From: Discostella pseudostelligera
Lineage: Eukaryota > Bacillariophyta > Thalassiosirophyceae > Thalassiosirales > Thalassiosiraceae
Direction of reading: 5' to 3'
DNA length: 10,753 bases
Assembly (NCBI GenBank): GCA_036940085.1
Contig: JALLBK010001340.1
Coordinates: 1 to 10,753, forward strand
The stretch's first letter is position 1, and each line of letters opens with the position of its first letter. Both the position numbers and the translations under genes were made by a program. The notes beneath the pieces are model-generated. The model saw only the letters and a list, made by a program, of their open reading frames with translations. It was not told the DNA's origin and made no database searches. This document shows, piece after piece, positions 1 to 8,051 of this stretch.

Positions 1-57
1 GCTCTGATTTGCTGCAATGCACTGCAAAGTAGGGTAGTACATCTAAAGTAACCAATG

Positions 58-109
58 AACGTGGCAGAGAAAGAAGGAGGCTCAGTGTCGGGCTAGACAC
101 CTGCCACGT
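58..109. repeat. 9-bp inverted repeat flanking the G-box block
   Basis: ACGTGGCAG at 59-67 is the reverse complement of CTGCCACGT at 101-109, with a 33-bp spacer. A third half-copy, CTGCCACA, lies at 166-173. The right arm overlaps the G-box, so this may be paired binding sites rather than a hairpin. Confidence 0.4.
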
Positions 110-168
110 GGAAGTCATTCGAGTCGAGTCCAACTTTTAAGTCTCCCGCCAAAAATACTCTTATCTGC
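104..168 (+). promoter_or_regulatory. Composite promoter block: G-box, GAGTC direct repeat, E2F-like site
   Basis: CCACGTGGAAGT (104-115, with palindromic CACGTG at 105-110) is followed by GAGTCGAGTC (121-130) and TCTCCCGCCAAA (142-153). It lies about 285-330 bp upstream of the ATG at 435. The same three parts in the same order occur upstream of the next gene (2106-2164). CACGTG is a known bHLH/bZIP target, and TCTCCCGCC is one base off an E2F-type TTTCCCGCC. No binding protein can be named from the sequence. Confidence 0.6.
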
Positions 169-434
169 CACATGCAAAACCAACGCCATCGCCTGCCATT
201 GCCATCGCCGATGACGATGACGATGACCGACGATGGCATGTCGCTGCCCTCGTAGCATGCACCCACCAAACCACCACCCTTCTCATCCATAGACCGTTCT
301 CATAAACCTCTTCCAACTCGCAACGCCCTTCGCGTCGATCACAATATTATCATCATCCATCACCTCATACTTCCCAGCGCCAGCGTCGGTTTCGTTGCCT
401 CTCGTCTCTGTCTTTCATCGTCCAGTCAATAGCC
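169..434. other. 5' flank/UTR of the aminopropyltransferase gene
   Basis: The stretch is rich in GATGAC/CCATCG trinucleotide-like runs (about 185-235) and, near the gene, CT-rich. I see no TATA box I would defend and no convincing gene on either strand. Confidence 0.5.
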
Positions 435-1757
435 ATGGCTCCTAGACTGAATCTAGCACGGGCTGTTGAACTGCTGCTCGTTCTTTGTACGCTTCCCAAT
501 AGTCATTGTTCCTCCTCCTCTTCTTCTGCCGTCGTCAACAATGATAATGTCCAAGGAGCAACTACCTCCACCGTCGCCGTCGTCGAGGAATGGAAACGGA
601 TCGAAGAAGAAGAGTTCGAAATAGGCTACGTCCAATCACTACGCGTGAACACTCCCGCCGTCGCTACTGTCAAGTCCACCTACCAAACCATTGAAATTTA
701 CAACAGTTCTCATTTTGGCAAGGTATTCGTACTCGACAATTGTCTGCAGCTTACCGAACGAGATGCTCCCCATTACAATGAAATGTTGGCGCATGTTCCT
801 GTCATGGAGTACTTGGTCCAGCACGGGGATGGTGCTTCCGATGCGCTACGGGTGCTGGTTCTCGGAGGTGGTGATGGATATGTCGTTTCGGAATTACTGA
901 AACATCCCCAAATTCAACATATTGATCACGTGGAGCTTGACGAGGAAGTAATTAATGTCTCGAAGCAATACTTGCCATGGTCGGATGCATGGAAGGATGG
1001 TCGAGTGAATTTAGTCATTGGTGATGGAGCTGCATTTGTGAAAGAGCAGGTGGAGAAAGGACAGAGTTATCATGTCATTGTCCAAGATGCAAGTGATCCA
1101 TTTTGGCTCGAAAATGATGGAAGTGTTACTATTGCACCGAGTTCGGTGTTGTATGAGCCTGCACATTTTGAGAGATTGTACAAGTTACTGCATCAGGGGG
1201 AAGGAGGAGGAGCCGATGGCGGCGGCGGCGGCGGTGGTGTCTTGATGATACAAGCGGAAACATACAATATACCGAGCAATTTGGAGTCGATACGAAAGTG
1301 GAGGGCACAATTGCAAGATCTTGGTTTTGAGAAAGTGCGATATGGTAGTATTAGTATCAGCACCTACCCCATGGGTCAGATTGGATTCTTCTCTGCTCAT
1401 GCGTTCGATGGTGCTAGCAATGGAGAGCAGGTTTGCAGATCTAACGCTGCATGTGACGAAGAAACGACAGCGAATGATAATGTACAAGATGGTATGGATA
1501 CGAAATCGTGGAGTACAGTTCTTGCGCAGTTCAATAAGATGCGCGGAAAGACGTTGTACTATCATCCTCGTATTCATCGAAGGTAAGCATTGCATTTTTG
1601 CATTGGTTGATCGTTTTTCATTTCCATTCCTTATGCATACACCACACGGTTTGCTCACACCGCCACCAACAACAACAACAACAACAACAACAGTTCATTT
1701 GACTTACCTCTATGGGTAGAGGAAGAAATCTATGGAAGTGGTGCAGTGGGAGAATGA
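435..1757 (+). CDS. Spermidine-synthase-family aminopropyltransferase with signal-like N-terminus (2 exons: 435-1582, 1694-1757)
   Basis: Predicted 403 aa. Enzymes of this family transfer an aminopropyl group from decarboxylated S-adenosylmethionine to putrescine or a longer polyamine. Visible landmarks are LQLTERD plus HYNEM (about residues 104-117), the nucleotide-binding LGGGDG (143-148), VELDEE (166-171), GDG (196-198), the catalytic-type DASDP (218-222), a QAE at the strand where the family has QGE, and TYPMGQIGF. Differences from typical enzymes are GGGDGY instead of GGGDGG, an insertion after DASDP where the family usually reads GPA, and a Gly-rich loop. Residues 7-25 are hydrophobic and end in Cys-Ser, suggesting secretory-pathway entry; I see no clear ASAF-type plastid motif. 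The start lies in a GCC-ATGG context. Unspliced, the frame ends at TAA 1584-1586 right after IHR. Spliced, it continues as IHRSSFDLPLW, which matches the family C-terminus. Polyamine substrate is unknown; a role in diatom silica polyamines is speculation. Confidence 0.9.
1198..1238 (+). repeat. GGC/GGA trinucleotide tract encoding a glycine loop
   Basis: This GGA/GGC-rich stretch encodes about a dozen Gly residues broken by Glu, Ala and Asp, just before the strand GVLMIQAE of the aminopropyltransferase. The family normally has only a short turn here, so the tract is probably a tolerated, length-variable surface loop. Confidence 0.75.
1583..1693 (+). other. Intron in the aminopropyltransferase gene
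   Basis: The donor is AG|GTAAGC and the acceptor is AACAACAG|TT, giving 111 bp in phase 2. It removes the TAA at 1584-1586 and joins the split codon AG+T (Ser). The reading then gives SSFDLPLW and ends at TGA 1755-1757. The family has HxAAF-LP at this spot, so the splice is strongly supported. The last 30 or so bases before the acceptor are an AAC microsatellite rather than a pyrimidine tract. Confidence 0.85.
1670..1693 (+). repeat. (AAC)n microsatellite at a 3' splice site
   Basis: About eight AAC/CAA units run directly into the CAG acceptor of the intron ending at 1693. The tract is intronic under the spliced model. Confidence 0.85.
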
Positions 1758-2087
1758 CAGTGTTGACTTTTGCTACAATACATTCAACATGTTTGTGGTG
1801 ACAACACGAGAGAAGTTGATATGCTATCAACACACCTAACCGATAAAGCAACATATTAAGGTTGGTTCAAATGAGAATGCGTACTATCTCTTTATGATTG
1901 ACTGGTGGGCTGAGGTTCAGGCTCATTCTAGAGAGAGAGGAAGCTGCAGAGGAGCGAGAGAGGCAGCAGGTTGAGAGCGACATCTCACACCGACAACCGC
2001 AGATCCATCACTACGAATACTATCGCTGCTCCATTCATCATCCTGACGACCGCGAAGTGAGTCCTTCCATCGAGATATGGTAATATC
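1758..2087. other. Intergenic region, no gene seen
   Basis: This is the 3' flank of the aminopropyltransferase gene running into the promoter of the large repeat-protein gene. It includes a purine-rich GAGAGAGAGG stretch around 1930-1965. The short open frames here show no recognisable motif or credible coding signal. Confidence 0.5.
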
Positions 2088-2164
2088 GTTCCCGCCAGAT
2101 CAATACCACGTGGAAGTAAAATAGAGTCGAGTCGTCAAGATCCTCGAGGTGCTTTCCCGCCAAA
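2088..2164 (+). promoter_or_regulatory. Composite promoter block of the repeat-protein gene (two E2F-like sites, G-box, GAGTC repeat)
   Basis: In order: GTTCCCGCC (2088-2096, one mismatch to TTTCCCGCC), CCACGTGGAAGT (2106-2117), GAGTCGAGTC (2124-2133), and TTTCCCGCCAAA (2153-2164, an excellent E2F-type match). The block is 240-315 bp upstream of the ATG at 2403. The last three elements mirror 104-153 upstream of the first gene, with gaps of 5 versus 6 bp between the first two elements and 11 versus 19 bp before the nonamer. Confidence 0.65.
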
Positions 2165-2342
2165 TTCTCATTGAAGTTCACCTTGGCGATTGTTTGAACG
2201 ATGCTGATGTAGAAAATATCGCCAATTATGACTTCTTGGGGTGAAAGAAAGCGAGCGAGAATGCGAGTGCCTGCAAGCAAGCTCCTCGCAACAACAACAA
2301 ACAACAGCCGCCGACGCCGTTGACCATGGCGAAGATCGGCCC

Positions 2343-2373
2343 CCCTACGATACCTACGACCTACGATACTACC
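2343..2373 (+). promoter_or_regulatory. CCTACGATAC direct-repeat element near the start codon
   Basis: CCCTACGATACC (2343-2354) is followed by CTACGAC and CTACGATACTAC, about 30-60 bp before the ATG at 2403. The same 12-mer occurs on the minus strand at 9462-9451, upstream of the minus-strand gene, again followed by CTACGAT-like copies. Its position suits a core-promoter or initiator-region element; its function is not known to me. Confidence 0.45.
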
Positions 2374-2402
2374 ATACATTATTTGTTTGAAACCCAATCA
2401 CC

Positions 2403-5400
2403 ATGAAACCACAGCCGTTCCATCGCCAGCCAGAAACACCTCCACCATCGCCACCATTCGAATTAGTCATGCCGTTAAGCACTAGCAAGATCAGCAACCA
2501 CGATGGAACGACAATTCTGGACGGAGCTGCATCTTCTTCTTCCGATGCAGCCGCGGCGGCGGCAGAAACGTCTTCCCCCCACCGACTTGCCCCGTCAACC
2601 TACGAAGAAGATTGTTTATTAACTCCCCTTAGTCATAACAGGGGGGGAGTAGGGGCACCATCGTCATCGTCCATGGATGAATTGCATTATTCCAATGGGG
2701 GCTTCGCGGTAGATCAGACTGCTGCTACAAATAATGCAGATGCAGTCATTCCACCCCTGATGATTCTGGAGGCTGTTGATGACAGCAGCGGCGAGAAACG
2801 AACTAACAATGACAGTGAAGAAATACTAGAACTATTGGTAGTTGATGCCAACAATTCGGACGAAGATCAAGTATTGAAAACGTTCACTCGCAAATTATCC
2901 GCATTGTCCGGCTGCACACCCACCAGCGGTACTAGTGCCGATGGTGCTGACGATTCTTGTTACAACGACCATAATTCTCATCCTCCCAATCCGTCGACTG
3001 CCTCCTTGCTCACTTCTCCAACATCAATGATTATGAATAATGACGACATTCTCAATGATGATTATGACACACCGCGATTCTCATCGTCGCTTTCGCAAAG
3101 ACTGCATGGGCAGCAGCAGCAACAACAACAACATCCCGAGATGATGATATTAACCATGAAAGATATGGAAATCAGCGCAGTGGGAAGTTCAGGTGATCAT
3201 AGCAGTAGTGAAATTGGTGGTTCCAATAGTGTACTATCGGGAGTAACATCCCGAGCAGTCATTGTGGGAGATGATGAGGTTACAGAAACGTCGTTTACTA
3301 CCATGACCACAGTGGGGGGTGGCGATTCAGTAATGATGGCTGAGTTTGTTGGGCCGTATCCTACTTCGCCTCCTCCGGTGATGGCAGAGCAACCATTGTA
3401 TCCATATCAGCTGCAGCTGCAGCAACAACAACATTTGCAGCAGCGAACCTTGCCATCATTGTTATTGTCTTCCCGACGTGGAGGGGGTGGGGGTGGTGGA
3501 AGTGGAGTTCGTTCTCCTCGACCAACTCGACGAATGCGTGCCGTTGACTGGTGTCCCAATGCCATTGTTGGTGGTGGAGGAGGAGGAGGAGGGGGAGGAG
3601 GGGGTGCACCCAACAGCCTTCTCTCGTCAGACAAGACTTCCGCCTCCACCCGTGCGGTTCGATTGGGAGATGATGCCACCGTTACCACATTTGCTACCAT
3701 GACGACCATGGGTGATGCCGGAAGTACCTCCCTACTTTTGGAGGGGGAGATGGAAGATGGGACTACGGCTAGTAGCGATGATGGAATGTTGCAAGAGGAG
3801 GAAGAGGAAGAAGAAGAGATGATGGAGGAGAAGGAAGAGAATCAATCCATGATGTTGGAGGATGTCAAGGAGGAAAATATTGTGGGTGCCTTCGTGGTGG
3901 ATAAGATTCCTAGATCATCATACAAGAAGAAACTTAGGGCTCAACAACAACAATTCAGTAGTGGGAAGATGAACTCTGCCAGATTATCCTTGTCGGGAAC
4001 GACGACCCGGGCGGTACGGGGTTCGATGATGGATGATCAATATTCGGTGGTGACATTTGCATCAATGACCACTTCAGGTGTAGGTGGTGGGGATGCGTCG
4101 ATGATGGATGACAATGAGCAAGATGTTGTGGATAAAGTGCCCTCAATATTGGCAACAGCGGAGACGCAATCTATCGTCACGAATGATACTGTACTTATGG
4201 GTGACAATCAGTCATTGGCAACTTGGGCGACCACCAACACAATGGGAGGACAATTGACGGGAAATGTGATTGACCATGTCCCCTCCTCGATGGGAGCAGG
4301 GGTTGCTTCGTCGTTGTCATCATCCAATGCTACCATCGGGACAAGCAATGCGGTCAAGGACGACGTCTCATCTGTCATGACTTTTACCACCTCCGCCGTC
4401 GCGGACGACATTTCTGAAATTAACGAGATGGTTGACAAAATCCCCACATTTGCTGGAGGGCGAGGCAGTGGACGATCGATAGCTTCCGGAATAACTAGTC
4501 AGGCGGTGTTGGAACGGAAGATGATATTTGCTGGGGGAGATGATCGATCGGTAACATCCTTCGCGACAATGACGACCATGGGTGATTTGGGCAGTATCGT
4601 CGAGACTGCGGAAGACCTCGAAGACGATGATGTTGAAATCAGTAGTAGCTTCCTACAGCATCGACCACGGTTATTTTTGAATCATGATATTGTTGATCGT
4701 CGCACTGCCATCGTTGACGTCATTCCCGAGGCTGCATCATCAGTTGCATCTGACACCACCAACCATTCAATAAGTGCCTCTGTGACTACATTTGGTACCA
4801 TGACCACCGCTGGGGGAAAGGCAGAACGAAATATAATCAATAACGAAGGTGATGGTGCCAATGTGGTAGATCATGTGCCGAACTATCCCATGGGTGGGGA
4901 ATCCTCGATCATTTCTGGAACGACCAACCACGCCATAAGATCAAACGACGATCAATCCGTTGCCACCTGGCTTACCACAACTACATCGGGCAATGCGGCA
5001 CTGTTGGTGGGCAATACGAATAATCATATTGTGGATGAAATTCCATCATTCAATCAGGAGGGTCGTGCCAAAGCAGAGGAGGATTACGATCCATCCGACG
5101 ATGGAGGAACCAACCGCGCAGTGAGAGACCCAGAAGATCAAAGTGTGGTCACGTGGAACACAATGGCGACAAGTAATATCGGAGGAAGTGTCGGCGTCGA
5201 TCTTCCTGGTCCGTATGCCGTTGATCGATTGCCATCCTTTTCGAGCAAATGGTCAGCGGTGGCAAACTCATCAATGTCCGGAACAACAAACCACGCCGTC
5301 AGGGTAGGGGGAGATGATCAGTCAGTTGTAACCTTTGCAACCGTAACAACAGCTGGCATGGATCGAGGAAATGGGGGATCAGCCAATAATATGGTCGATA

Positions 5401-8051
5401 AGGTGCCCTCGTTTGCAGCGCAGCGGATGGATGCCACTTCGATAATTACCAATGAAACTGTACAGATGGGAGATAATCAGTCGCTGATGACGTGGGACAC
5501 GACAAACACAATGGGAGGACAATTGACCGGCAATGTGGTAGATCACGTCCCAATAGCTGATACAACAGCATCTGACGATGTCGAAATCGATGAGGAAGAT
5601 GTGACCTTGGGCACCACCAACGCAGTGAGGGAGGATCCTTCCGTGACTACGTTTACGACGTCGGCCAACTCTGGTGGCGGGGTTAGTTGCATCAATGAAG
5701 TGGTGGATAGGATACCAACCTTCGCCGGGGGTGCGGGACAGTCAGTAACTTCAGGTATTACATGCCAGGCCGTTCGAATGGGTGACGATCGGTCCCTTGC
5801 GTCATTTGCAACGATGACAACAACGGGCTACGATCAAGGCAGCAGTTACGAATCGGATGTTCTCGAATCTTCGAGCTCGTCAAACGGCAATGGCCGACGC
5901 AGATTTCCAAACAATGACCAAATTGTCGATCAAATTCCCTCCTCAGCTGTCTCCGTATTGTCTGAAAGGACAGACTATGCGGTACGATTGGGTGATGACT
6001 TGACCGAGGCCACATTTGCCACGATGACAACTGGGGCAGGGGAAGTAGGTTCGTCGACCGACAACTACCCAAGTAATGACCAAATTGTCGATAAAATACC
6101 CTCGTCGGCCACCTCAGTTGTGTCTAGAAGGACGTCCGATGCCGTTCGGTTGGGCGATGATTTGACGGATGCTACATTTGCAACAATGCCTTCAGCGGCG
6201 GAGGATGAGGGTCCAACAATCGCTCCTCCCGGTGTCGAGGAGAATAATGATGTCTTATCACGGAGCTCATCGTCGGGGCGCGCAACCGCACTGCCGACCG
6301 CAGGGATTCTTCGGGAAGGCCGTCACGGGCGACCGTCGTCTGCATTAAGATCTGCTTTCGAGTCTGTGGCTGCGGAACCGAACGAGCTTCCAATCGATGT
6401 CGGGGAATCCGTATCCAACACTCACATTCTTCGTGCGATAGCTGATCTGAGATTTCACGTCGACTATCGAATTGGGGACCTTCGAGAAGTGAATAGACGA
6501 GACTCTGATCGAGGTGAGTATTATTCGGTGTATATCATTGTAATTGACACTGGTATGTGCTTGTGTCGCACCTCTTCCTGTTCCCTCACCGTAATTCTTC
6601 CCAGTTTTACAAATCGTTCAGCAAGAGCAAGCAAAGCGGACAGCCCTCGAAGCAAAGCTTCACTCGCAACTACTATTACAAAGCGAGTCAATGGTGAGTG
6701 ACGAAACAGCCCAAGTCACCTTGAAACGTACTTCAATTGTTTTTCACATTGTATTTTTTGGCCATCAGGTTGCAATGGAATTGAAACTACTCCGTCTCGA
6801 GGCGAAGGTTGCCGGGAAAGACCCTCGTCGTCAACAACGACGGCATCAAGGCATTGGCAGTACTGAGGCAGTTACCGACCGACCACCCCCCATCGCCACG
6901 GCTTCATCTACCCCCAACCACAGCGATGAGGAAGTCGATTCCTTTGAAGAATTAGAATTGACACCTCGGGGTACGAACCGCAACGGCAACGGCTTGGGAT
7001 CGGGGGTGTTTTCCAACAGTGGAATTTCGCAACGAGGTGGAGGGCCAGCAAATATTGCCGTGGTTACAAGGTCAGGTGCAAGCGTCGCAAGTGCTGTGAC
7101 GGCGACTAGTTTCCAAGAGGGAGATTTTTCACATGCAGTTAATGACAGTGAAAGAAGTGATGATGGAGACATTGAAGATGAAGGGGACAACAATGATGAT
7201 GGCTCTGCATCCAGTGAGTATCTCCGATAAGCCATCGTTAAATTTAGTCTGAGCTTCGTTTCTCATGGAGCTCTTGTAATTTGCACTGAAACGCAGCTCC
7301 TACCCAAAGCTCCAGAAACCGCATCTCAAACTTGGAGTCAATTCTGCTCAACCCCTCCCAAGAAGCTGGGAGCAATGATCAAGGACTTTCCACGCAAGCT
7401 GTTCGAGGTGACACTGACGGTATGTCTAGTTTGCCAACCAGCGTAACAAGCACTACAATGGCATCGACTGTCGTCACATCGACCACACGTGGCAACGAAA
7501 GCATTGGGATAACTCACATTTCTTCTCAGTTATCCGACGATGTTCTACCTAATGATGAAGTTGCCGAAGAGTCGGGTGGAGTACTTCGTTCACAAAGTGA
7601 GGAGTCCACCGAGAGTGCAAGTCGATCCGAGCTTGCCCGTCCACGGAGCAGATCCCAAAGCCCATTAACGGTTCAAAGTGCAAATACTGGCTCACAAAGT
7701 CTTGCTAGTGCAAGTTTAGGACCATCCATTTTGTCCACGGCGGCAGTGGCATCGTCTCGATCGTTCGGAACCCGCCGTGCTAATGCCGCGGCCGCAGTCG
7801 CGAATGCCGAGGGAATTCGCTCCATGGCCAATAGAGTGGTGTCCTTCACAACGAACGATTTGGCCGCTGGGACACTATCGTCGGCCCCTCCCATGCAGGA
7901 ACATGACGGTGGTGGTTGCGATTCCATAACCATGCCTGACGAGCTGGACAACTTTAGTGATGTTGCCGATGCCTTCTCGAACAGCTCTCGAGCGTGGAGG
8001 GAGGAGTATGAAGCGAGGCTTGATGCAATTCAGAAGCGATTAGGGAATTAG
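2403..8051 (+). CDS. Large repeat and coiled-coil protein, unrecognised family (join 2403-6513, 6605-6693, 6769-7213, 7297-8051)
   Basis: Predicted 1799 aa from four exons. The start lies in an ATCACC-ATG context; I see no signal peptide or membrane segment. Residues 1 to about 275 are Ser/Asn/Asp-rich and disordered-looking, with Ala and Gln runs. From about residue 275 to 1275 there are about 15 degenerate copies of a unit whose consensus is T-x-x-AVR-x-GDD-x-SV-x-TFATMTT-x-G, a variable linker, then VD-K-IPS-F. Some copies replace TFATMTT with TW-x-TTNTMGG. Low-complexity inserts (Gly runs, a Glu-rich block near 3795-3845) lie between the early copies. About residues 1340-1418 form a predicted coiled coil that is continuous only after removing two introns. 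The tail is Ser/Thr-rich, carries one degraded STQAVRGD copy, and ends in a short helix, WREEYEARLDAIQKRLGN. I cannot assign a function. The dense Ser/Thr content and coiled coil suggest a phosphorylated, oligomeric scaffold, which is inference. Confidence 0.8.
3109..3135 (+). repeat. CAG/CAA tract encoding polyglutamine
   Basis: The tract encodes eight consecutive Gln in mixed CAG and CAA codons in the disordered N-terminal part of the repeat protein. A second Gln-rich, CTGCAG-based tract lies at 3408-3442. Confidence 0.8.
3570..3606 (+). repeat. GGA/GGT tract encoding polyglycine
   Basis: A run of about 12 Gly is encoded by GGT, GGA and GGG codons in the linker between repeat units 1 and 2. 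A shorter Gly run lies at 3478-3501. Mixed codons suggest an older tract or slippage followed by drift. Confidence 0.8.
3980..4730 (+). repeat. Higher-order repeat, copy 1 (units 3-6)
   Basis: Units 3 to 6 match units 10 to 13 in order and in unit-specific detail: SGTT-AVR, TN-[DE]-TV-MGDNQSL, TTNTMGGQLTGNV, INE-[MV]-VD-[KR]-IPTFAGG, SGIT-QAV. Anchor residues are displaced by 1284, 1269, 1272 and 1266 nt for the four units. A 23-bp identity (4236-4258 with 5505-5527) remains. Confidence 0.8.
5265..5945 (+). repeat. Higher-order repeat, copy 2 (units 10-13)
   Basis: This is the partner of 3980-4730. The end of unit 13, with a Ser run, an Arg-rich stretch and N-x-D-Q-IVD, still resembles the end of unit 6, where a Ser run precedes NHDIVD. 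That resemblance marks how far the duplicated block extends. Confidence 0.8.
5913..6200 (+). repeat. Youngest-looking tandem pair (units 14 and 15, 162-bp period)
   Basis: An 18-bp stretch at 5913-5930 recurs exactly at 6075-6092, an offset of 162 bp or 54 codons. The proteins run in parallel as NDQIVD-[QK]-IPSS-A, then AVRLGDDLT-[ED]-ATFATM. Third-position differences are common, so the pair is under protein-level constraint or is not very recent. Confidence 0.8.
6514..6604 (+). other. Intron 1 of the repeat-protein gene
   Basis: Donor CGAG|GTGAGT, acceptor TTCTTCCCAG|TTTTAC, 91 bp, phase 1. Joining G+TT gives Val and continues the helix as DSDRVLQIVQQEQAKR, replacing a non-helical reading of the intron that ends in TGA at 6699-6701. 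Confidence 0.85.
6694..6768 (+). other. Intron 2 of the repeat-protein gene, stop-free and a multiple of three
   Basis: Donor AATG|GTGAGT, acceptor GGCCATCAG|GTTGC, 75 bp, phase 0. Splicing joins LQSESM to VAMELKLLRLEAKV, a continuous coiled coil. If retained it would add 25 residues, including a hydrophobic SIVFHIVFFG stretch, with no stop and no frameshift. Confidence 0.85.
7214..7296 (+). other. Intron 3 of the repeat-protein gene
   Basis: Donor TCCA|GTGAGTAT, acceptor AACGCAG|CTCC, 83 bp, phase 1. Joining A+CT gives Thr and links the acidic segment to TPTQSSRNRISNLESILL and the open frame to 8051. Without it the frame stops at 7228-7230. Confidence 0.85.

Larger units (their letters stand above)
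3229..6235 (+). repeat. About 15 degenerate tandem protein repeats, AVR-GDD-TFATMTT-VDxIPS type
   Basis: Approximate unit starts (nt) are 3229, 3630, 3980, 4170, 4335, 4480, 4735, 4905, 5098, 5268, 5440, 5610, 5745, 5946 and 6110. Shortest spacing is about 160 bp (54 aa); longer units carry acidic or Ser-rich linkers. Invariant-leaning positions are the AV[RIL] triplet, the acidic GDD/GDN, T-[FW]-x-T, and V-[DI]-x-[IV]-P. The first unit lacks a clear VDxIPS half, and the last one fades into a linker. Confidence 0.85.
6420..6828 (+). other. Coiled-coil segment encoded across exons 1-3
   Basis: After splicing, residues about 1340-1418 read as a Leu/Ile/Val-spaced amphipathic helix: HILRAIADLRFHV, then VLQIVQQEQAKRTALEAKL, then MELKLLRLEAKV. 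It is Pro-free and rich in Lys, Glu, Gln and Arg. It probably mediates oligomerisation or partner binding. Confidence 0.7.

Noticed and set aside
1321..1719. 132-aa open frame overlapping the aminopropyltransferase gene, plus similar opposite-strand frames at 1185-1658 and 1618-1854
   Set aside because: They are out-of-frame readings of the gene, its intron and the AAC repeat, with no motif of their own.
1898..2083. 61-aa plus-strand open frame in the intergenic region
   Set aside because: It is a low-complexity Glu/Arg stretch from GAGAGA repeats with no motif, overlapping the likely promoter of the next gene.
3361..3709. Pro-rich and Cys-rich opposite-strand frames
   Set aside because: They are complements of Gly and Gln codon runs in the large gene.
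3109..6235. CRISPR array or mobile element explanation for the repeats
   Set aside because: The repeats are degenerate at DNA level, in frame and protein-conserved. There are no fixed-length spacers, terminal repeats or transposase.
6514..6701. Ending the large protein at the TGA at 6699-6701, with separate genes at 6691-7230 and 7332-8051
   Set aside because: Three canonical GT-AG introns join all pieces in frame, the coiled coil becomes continuous, and the downstream open frame at 7332 starts with TTG, not ATG.
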